NCBI GenBank assembly: GCA_013202535.1 | Contig: JABMRP010000461.1 | Span: 1-12,244, forward strand | Reading direction: 5' to 3' | DNA: 12,244 nt | Source: Planctomycetota bacterium | GTDB taxonomy: Bacteria; Planctomycetota; Planctomycetia; Pirellulales; Thermoguttaceae | Shown: positions 5,252 through 12,244 of the stretch, one piece after another | Layout of the letters: each line of letters starts with the position of its first letter | Position numbering within the stretch: position 1 is the stretch's first letter | Notes under the pieces: model-generated | The model's database searches: none | What the model was told of the DNA's origin: nothing | What the model saw: the letters and a program-made list of their open reading frames with translations, nothing else | Program-made: the position numbers and the translations under genes

Positions 5252-5869
5252 ATGGAACTTCGCGAGGCGCTGGGCCAGATTGCCGAGATTCGTCAGCAGA
5301 TGGCGCGAAGCGAGGTGTTTCGCGGGTATCGAGCGATCACCGTCGGCGGTTCGGGCGTGTTGGCGGTGGCCGCGGCCGTGTGTCAGCCGTATTGGGTCGC
5401 TTCGCCGGGGAGCGAGTTGCAGCGCTATCTGTGTCTGTGGGTCAGCGTTGCCATCGTCAGCGCGATCATGGCCGGCGGCGAGATGTGGTGGCGGGCGCGA
5501 ACCACCGATTCGGCGATGGCCCGGGACATGACGGTCCTTGCCGTCGAGCAGTTCTTCCCCTGCGTCGTGGTGGGAGTGCTGCTCACGCTTTGCATCTTCT
5601 TCAGCGCGCCGCAAGTCGCCTGGATGCTGCCGGGATTGTGGTCGTTGGTGTTCGGCCTCGGCCTCTTCGCCTCGTACCGGTTGATGCCGCGGCAAATCTT
5701 CTGGGTCGGATTGTACTATGTTCTGTGCGGTGTCGGGTGTTTGCTTTGGGGACAGGGCGCCAGTGCGTTGTCGCCGTGGCAGATGGGAATCAGTTTCGGC
5801 GGCGGCCAGTTGATGACCGCGGCGATCCTCTACTGGACTTTGGAGCGGCCGGATGCCGGACAAACGTAA
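5252..5869 (+). CDS. Six-helix membrane protein of unknown function
   Basis: 205 residues. The first 27 form a charged, soluble helix (ELREALGQIAEIRQQMARSE). Hydrophobic segments follow at about 28-48, 57-76, 97-118, 122-142, 148-168 and 176-196, so six membrane helices are likely in the inner membrane. No catalytic motif is visible. The gene overlaps the winged-helix regulator by 17 bases, implying co-translation and a shared role, possibly in membrane-linked signalling. AAAGGA lies about 7 bases upstream of the ATG. An operator-like dyad in the promoter indicates control by the neighbouring regulator. I recall similar membrane-protein/regulator pairs in planctomycetes but no assigned function. 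Confidence 0.8.
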   Translation: MELREALGQIAEIRQQMARSEVFRGYRAITVGGSGVLAVAAAVCQPYWVASPGSELQRYLCLWVSVAIVSAIMAGGEMWWRARTTDSAMARDMTVLAVEQFFPCVVVGVLLTLCIFFSAPQVAWMLPGLWSLVFGLGLFASYRLMPRQIFWVGLYYVLCGVGCLLWGQGASALSPWQMGISFGGGQLMTAAILYWTLERPDAGQT

Positions 5870-6254
5870 GACAGACAAGCCACGCTCCGAGTCGGGACGG
5901 TTTGCGTACGACGGTCTCGACCGCGTGATGCACGAGAAGGCGCGGCTGGGTATCCTGGCCTCGCTGGCCGCCCATGGCGACGGGCTGTTGTTCAACGATC
6001 TGAAGCAAGTCTGTTCGCTCACCGACGGCAATCTCAGCCGGCATTTGGCCGTCTTGAGCGAAGCTCGGCTTGTCGAAGTCTGGAAGGGACAGCAAGGACC
6101 ACGGCCGCAGACCATGTACCGGTTCACCGCCAACGGCCGGCAACGATTCGCCGAGTACATCGGTGTCTTGGAGAAGGTCGTCGCCGATGCGCAGGCGGAA
6201 ACACAATCCAACGACGGTCGACAGCAGTTTTCCGGCGGATGGTCGCCGGCGTAG
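5853..6254 (+). CDS. Winged-helix transcriptional regulator (ArsR/MarR-like)
   Basis: 133 residues. The winged helix spans about 20-105: a first helix (HEKARLGILASLAA), then LLFNDLKQVC, a recognition-helix region LTDGNLSRHLAVLSEARLVEV (57-77, split here by position only), and a wing around QGPRPQTMYRFT (81-92). A short polar tail follows. The absence of metal-binding cysteines (only C54) argues against an ArsR-type metal sensor. The start overlaps the end of the membrane-protein gene. Two matching dyads, before that gene and before the radical SAM gene, are its probable operators. That makes it a local, autoregulating repressor. Confidence 0.85.
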   Translation: MPDKRKTDKPRSESGRFAYDGLDRVMHEKARLGILASLAAHGDGLLFNDLKQVCSLTDGNLSRHLAVLSEARLVEVWKGQQGPRPQTMYRFTANGRQRFAEYIGVLEKVVADAQAETQSNDGRQQFSGGWSPA

Positions 6255-6272
6255 CCTTTTCCTTATTTTTTT
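6232..6272 (+). terminator. Possible intrinsic terminator after the regulator gene
   Basis: CCGGCG (6232-6237) and CGCCGG (6244-6249) form a 6-bp stem at the end of the coding sequence. TTTT follows at 6257-6260 and seven Ts at 6266-6272. The T-tracts start further from the stem than usual, so strength is uncertain. A stop here would separate the regulator pair from the radical SAM gene. Confidence 0.35.
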
Positions 6273-6278
6273 GTATCT

Positions 6279-6297
6279 TCACTTTGCATTACAAAGC
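6279..6297. promoter_or_regulatory. Operator-like palindrome, copy 2
   Basis: TTCACTTTGCATTACAAAG contains CTTTG and CAAAG around a five-base centre. It matches the site at 5201-5219 (read on the other strand) at 16 of 19 positions. It lies 30 bases before the radical SAM start codon, so that gene probably belongs to the same regulon. Confidence 0.6.
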
Positions 6298-6326
6298 CAC
6301 AGTGTGCCGATCGAAAGGAATGTTCC

Positions 6327-7982
6327 ATGCCAACGAAGTGGATGCCGCGAGCGATGCGCGTCGCGCCGCAACTTGACCCGGTCTTGACGGCGGAGCCCGT
6401 GCGGCGACGTCATGCGCTGCTGGTCAATCCGTTCTATCCCAAAGACCCTCATGGCAGTTTCGGCAAGCACGTGCTGACTCCGTCGCTGGCCTTGACGAGC
6501 GTTGCCGCGAGTACGCCGAGTCATTGGGACGTCGCCTACTGGGACGAGAACCTGCTGCACGGCCCGCCGCCGGGCGATCCGTGCCCCGAAGTCGTCGGCA
6601 TCACGGTTCATCTGACGACTGCCCGCCGCGCGTACGAACTGGCTCGCTGGTATCGCCGGCGAGGAGCCCGGGTGGTGCTGGGCGGACTGCACGTGATTTC
6701 CTGTCCGGAGGAAGCCGCGCCGCACGCCGACGCGCTGGCTATCGGCGACGGCGTCGCGTTGTGGGCGCGGATTCTGCGCGACGTGGAGGCCGGCCGGCTT
6801 CAAGACGTCTATCGAGCCGACTTTCGCCGCTGCAGTCGAGAAGATCCCACGCCCCGCCGCGACCTGCTGGCGCGTGAGGAATACTTGACGACCACAAGCT
6901 TGATCGCCACGCGCGGCTGTCACAACCGCTGTGGATTCTGTTACCTGTCGACCAAGGGAATGCATATACCCTACCAGGTGCGCGACGTGGAACAGATCGC
7001 CGACGAATTCGTCCGCGACGGACAGCCGTACGGCGTATTCATCGACAACAACCTGGGCTCCAAGCCCGAGTACCTGCGAAAGCTATGCCGAGCGCTACGG
7101 CCGCTGAAAAAGATCTGGAGCGCGGCGGTCAGCATCGACGTGGCCGACGACCCGTCGTTGATGCGCGAGATGGCTTTGGCCGGTTGCACGGGCGTATTCA
7201 TCGGGTTCGAGTCGCTGCGGAACGACAACATCACGGACGCCAGGAAGAAGAGTCCCCGTACCGAGGATTACGCGCGGCGAGTCGAACTGTTTCATCGCAA
7301 CGGAATTCAGGTGACCGGCAGCTTTGTCCTGGGCTTCGATCACGACCGGGAAGACGTGTTCGAGCAGACGGTTCGTTGGATCGAAAGGAACCGCCTGGAG
7401 TGTGCCACGTTCAACATCCTCACGCCGTATCCGGGCACGCCGCTGTTTTCGCAAATGGAAGCCGAAGGCCGGCTGCTGCACAAAGACTGGAGCCAGTACG
7501 ATGCGGCTCACGTGGTCTTTCGTCCCAAGCACCTGACGGCCGAACAATTGTCCGAGGGTTATGCATGGTGTTACCGGCGGCTGTTTTCGCATCGTTCGAT
7601 ATGGCGCAGACGGCCGCGAGATCGGCGCGCGGTCGCGGCCTACATGGCGATGTCGTATTTGTACAAGCGGTCGAATCTTCTCTGGCATCTACTGATCAAG
7701 TATCGGCTCACCGCTCGCGTTTGGCGTCCGTTGGTGGAGCTTACAAGACGCCGGCATTTGCGTTTCCGCCGCCGACTGGAGATAGAAGACGAGATAGACA
7801 ACCTCGTCACGCCCGGCCACGGTGGCGCGGTCGCGTCGGCCGAGTGTCCAAGACTACCGGATGCGCGTGGTCGTAGCGGTCAATCATCGCCCCGCCGGGA
7901 CGAGCCCGATCGTGATGTGTGGCGGGAACACGAAACGACTACCGCGGGTACACGTCGTGGCGCGGCATCGGTACGACGATGA
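6327..7982 (+). CDS. B12-binding-type radical SAM protein
   Basis: 551 residues. An N-terminal cobalamin-binding-like domain spans about 28-165 (LLVNPFYPKDPHGSFG, then VVGITVHLTTARRAYELA, then VVLGGLHVISCPEEA). It lacks the DxHxxG cobalamin-ligand motif. The radical SAM domain begins at TRGCHNRCGFCY, with cluster cysteines C198, C202 and C205. It continues through GVFIDNN, FIGFES, GSFVLGFDHD and TPYPGTPLF, as in BchE/HpnR-like enzymes. A C-terminal region ends near EIEDEIDN (about residue 490); the last 55 residues are Arg/Gly-rich and look non-conserved. The substrate cannot be told from sequence. AAAGGA lies about 7 bases before the ATG. The 3' end overlaps the convergent ARPP-1-like gene by 44 bases. 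The operator-like site upstream links it to the winged-helix regulator. Confidence 0.88.
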   Translation: MPTKWMPRAMRVAPQLDPVLTAEPVRRRHALLVNPFYPKDPHGSFGKHVLTPSLALTSVAASTPSHWDVAYWDENLLHGPPPGDPCPEVVGITVHLTTARRAYELARWYRRRGARVVLGGLHVISCPEEAAPHADALAIGDGVALWARILRDVEAGRLQDVYRADFRRCSREDPTPRRDLLAREEYLTTTSLIATRGCHNRCGFCYLSTKGMHIPYQVRDVEQIADEFVRDGQPYGVFIDNNLGSKPEYLRKLCRALRPLKKIWSAAVSIDVADDPSLMREMALAGCTGVFIGFESLRNDNITDARKKSPRTEDYARRVELFHRNGIQVTGSFVLGFDHDREDVFEQTVRWIERNRLECATFNILTPYPGTPLFSQMEAEGRLLHKDWSQYDAAHVVFRPKHLTAEQLSEGYAWCYRRLFSHRSIWRRRPRDRRAVAAYMAMSYLYKRSNLLWHLLIKYRLTARVWRPLVELTRRRHLRFRRRLEIEDEIDNLVTPGHGGAVASAECPRLPDARGRSGQSSPRRDEPDRDVWREHETTTAGTRRGAASVRR

Positions 7983-9009
7983 TCCGGTCTTGGATCTGTA
8001 CGCCGTAGTGGACCAACTGGCTGCCGAGGCTTACACCGTCGCCCAGTAGGCCGCCGCCCCGGGTGCGAATGCCCGCGCCGGAGCCGGGTGTACTGGTCCG
8101 CTGGCTGCTGGAGTCGCGAACCCGCTTGAAAAAGTCGATCGCCACGGAATGGTCGCGCTCGGGCACGTGGCCGTGTGCGTGTTTGCCGATGACTACCAGA
8201 TCGACGGCATAGGAGCCCAGCAACTTGGGCAAGAGTCGCCGGGCGAGGTCGTTGCTGCCGAGAAACTCCGCCCCCACGGCCCGACCGCCGGAGACGAAGA
8301 TGTAGCCCACCGTGCCGTCGGGAATCCGCGGGAGCACCGTCCGCCGCACGTCGGCGAGTTTCTTGGCCACCGACGGCGAACGCAGCGCCGACTCCAGGCT
8401 GCCGGTGGCGTTCTCGGCGCCCAGCGCCCGATTGTTCCGCGCGACTTCGGACCAGACGCGTGCCTGATCGGCCCCCTTGCGAAGTTCCTTCTGGATCGAT
8501 TGCGGCAGCAGCGCACCGCCCGAGGAAAACCCCTTGCCGCCGCTCCAGCGGTTCTTCTCGACGCAAAAGACGCTCAGGTCGATCCGCTGGCCCGGGGCGA
8601 GGATTACGTCCTTGCGAATGGTCCGCGTTTGCTTGCCGCCGGAGAGGACCTCGCCGGAGAGGAGGAAGATGTGTTCGCTATGGCTGGTGTTGGTGACTTC
8701 GACCACCGGTACGCTGCCGCCGCCCTTTTCGGTGATCCTCAGCTTGCCGCGGGAGATCGCCTCGTCGGTGGTCAGCCAACTGCCGCGGAGCGTGTCCCCG
8801 TCGCGCAACAAAACGGGGTAGACGGCCAGCCCACCGTAACGGACCGGCTCTGAGATCTGGACGTCTTCGAAATACGCGGCCAACTCGCTCACGTGGCCGC
8901 CCGTATGATGCCGACTGCTCTGGGCCATGGCCGAGACACCAAACGCCGAGAGGGCAACCGCCGCCAGCGCGATGCCTGCCCAGTTTGCCAAACGATTCAT
9001 GCCGAACAT
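7939..9009 (-). CDS. Secreted ARPP-1/DUF6569-like protein
   Basis: 356 residues. A signal peptide is clear: a short N-terminus with an Arg, the hydrophobic run WAGIALAAVALSAFG, and AMA-Q with probable cleavage after residue 29. The mature part carries LLSGEVLSGGKQTRT (116-130), QRIDLSVFCVEKNRW (141-155), and a later strand VGYIFVSGGRAVGAEFLG. These match my memory of the ARG/Rhodanese/Phosphatase-associated domain. No catalytic residues are obvious, and the role is unknown. ATG 9009 was chosen over 9045 because AGGAGG lies about 8 bases upstream and the signal peptide then begins at once. A Ser/Gly-rich C-terminus precedes the overlap with the radical SAM gene. An ECF-type promoter candidate lies at 9049-9077. 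Confidence 0.8.
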   Translation of the reverse strand: MFGMNRLANWAGIALAAVALSAFGVSAMAQSSRHHTGGHVSELAAYFEDVQISEPVRYGGLAVYPVLLRDGDTLRGSWLTTDEAISRGKLRITEKGGGSVPVVEVTNTSHSEHIFLLSGEVLSGGKQTRTIRKDVILAPGQRIDLSVFCVEKNRWSGGKGFSSGGALLPQSIQKELRKGADQARVWSEVARNNRALGAENATGSLESALRSPSVAKKLADVRRTVLPRIPDGTVGYIFVSGGRAVGAEFLGSNDLARRLLPKLLGSYAVDLVVIGKHAHGHVPERDHSVAIDFFKRVRDSSSQRTSTPGSGAGIRTRGGGLLGDGVSLGSQLVHYGVQIQDRIIVVPMPRHDVYPR

Positions 9010-9048
9010 CTGCTTTTCCTCCTGCAAAGGGACCGGATCCGCCATCCC

Positions 9049-9077
9049 TTAGACGTGACAGCGGCCGAAGAAGTTCC
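9049..9077 (-). promoter_or_regulatory. ECF sigma-type promoter candidate for the secreted protein
   Basis: On the minus strand, GGAACTT (9077-9071) is followed after 17 bases by TCTAA (9053-9049), close to the RpoE-type pattern GGAACTT-N16/17-TCTGA. The expected transcript would start about 33 bases before the ATG at 9009. Envelope-stress control of a secreted protein is plausible. No ECF factor is adjacent; the one at 2728-3369 is a distant possibility. Confidence 0.4.
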
Positions 9078-9215
9078 CCCGGGGCAGCGTGCGACATCTC
9101 CAAGGCAAATGCCCACTCTGCCTGGGGGTGATGAAACACGAAAAAACTGTTAAACTGATGGGTTTGGGGTCGCTAGGCACCGCCCCACCGTCAACAACAC
9201 CAAGGACCATCGCTC

Positions 9216-12041
<2,826 letters not shown>

Positions 12042-12244
12042 CAGCCCATGGCGCCCGTTCCCACGTATCCCCACTTTTTCAACGAGCCGGTCGGTACTTG
12101 GGCCGTCGGAAGCCATGAATTGTGGCTACGGGGGAAGAACGGCAGAAAACCATGCGCAATAGTGGACGCGGGAGGGGCGTGCCGTGTTATAATCACGGCT
12201 GTGCGAGGCCGGATCGTTTTCCGGATCATCCCACATGGGAAACA
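12042..12244. other. Downstream intergenic stretch, no supported gene
   Basis: These 203 bases hold no coding region I can support. An ATG at 12235 near the right edge could start the next gene, but only three codons are visible and no clear ribosome binding site precedes it. The palindrome at 12181-12199 suggests a promoter reading rightward. Confidence 0.5.
12181..12199. promoter_or_regulatory. Perfect palindrome enclosing a TATAAT
   Basis: GCCGTG and CACGGC flank TTATAAT, giving a 19-base perfect dyad with a consensus -10 (TATAAT at 12188-12193) in its centre. The only -35 candidate, TGGACG at 12163-12168, has a long 19-base spacer. A repressor bound here would cover the -10. A stem-loop in RNA is the alternative reading; no T-run follows. 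Confidence 0.4.

Noticed and set aside
4978..5928. Long plus-strand open frame across the gap and the membrane-protein gene
   Set aside because: Arg/Gly-rich translation without domains, lying out of frame over a convincing membrane-protein gene; typical of a high-GC shadow frame.
5108..6211. Long minus-strand open frame opposite the membrane-protein and regulator genes
   Set aside because: Its composition (Arg, His, Gln, Pro-rich) is that of an antisense frame, and the plus-strand genes have clear domains and ribosome binding sites.

Overview
The window looks like a high-GC planctomycete chromosome carrying a small accessory island. This lineage guess rests on the look of the proteins: the C-terminal tail of a planctomycete-type WD40-like protein, an ARPP-1/DUF6569-like secreted protein, and a large Hsp70-like ATPase with a non-canonical C-terminus. 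No rRNA, tRNA, CRISPR array, transposase or integrase was seen.

Layout. 2-259 is the end of a gene entering from the left. 385-4947 is a two-armed cassette. The leftward arm (2430 to 385) is a tightly packed four-gene operon: ubiquitin-like protein (Ubl), E2-like protein, JAMM/JAB peptidase and ThiF/E1-like adenylating enzyme. The rightward arm (2728 to 4947) encodes a sigma-70 family factor, an XRE-type DNA-binding protein and an ImmA/IrrE-type zinc peptidase. The arms share a 297-base intergenic region, which must hold both promoters. 5176-7982 is a second unit: a six-helix membrane protein overlapping a winged-helix regulator, then a B12-binding-type radical SAM protein. Near-identical 19-base operator-like sites precede the first and third of these genes. 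7939-9009 (minus) is a secreted ARPP-1-like protein with an ECF-type promoter candidate. 9216-12041 is an Hsp70-like ATPase. 12042-12244 has no gene I can support, but holds a perfect palindrome around a TATAAT.

The most interesting part is the Ubl cassette. It has the full parts list of a ubiquitin-type pathway: modifier, activating enzyme, E2-like partner and deconjugating peptidase. Yet the E2-like protein has no cysteine at all, and the E1-like protein has none between its two zinc-binding CxxC pairs, where the catalytic cysteine normally lies. The usual E1-to-E2 thioester relay therefore seems impossible as written. The Ubl ends in a single exposed glycine and needs no trimming. The opposing arm resembles the repressor-plus-ImmA/IrrE-protease switches known from DdrO/IrrE, ImmR/ImmA and CBASS CapH/CapP, here with an extra sigma factor. 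I infer a stress- or phage-inducible Ubl-modification or Ubl-signalling system. A sulfur-carrier role is the main alternative.
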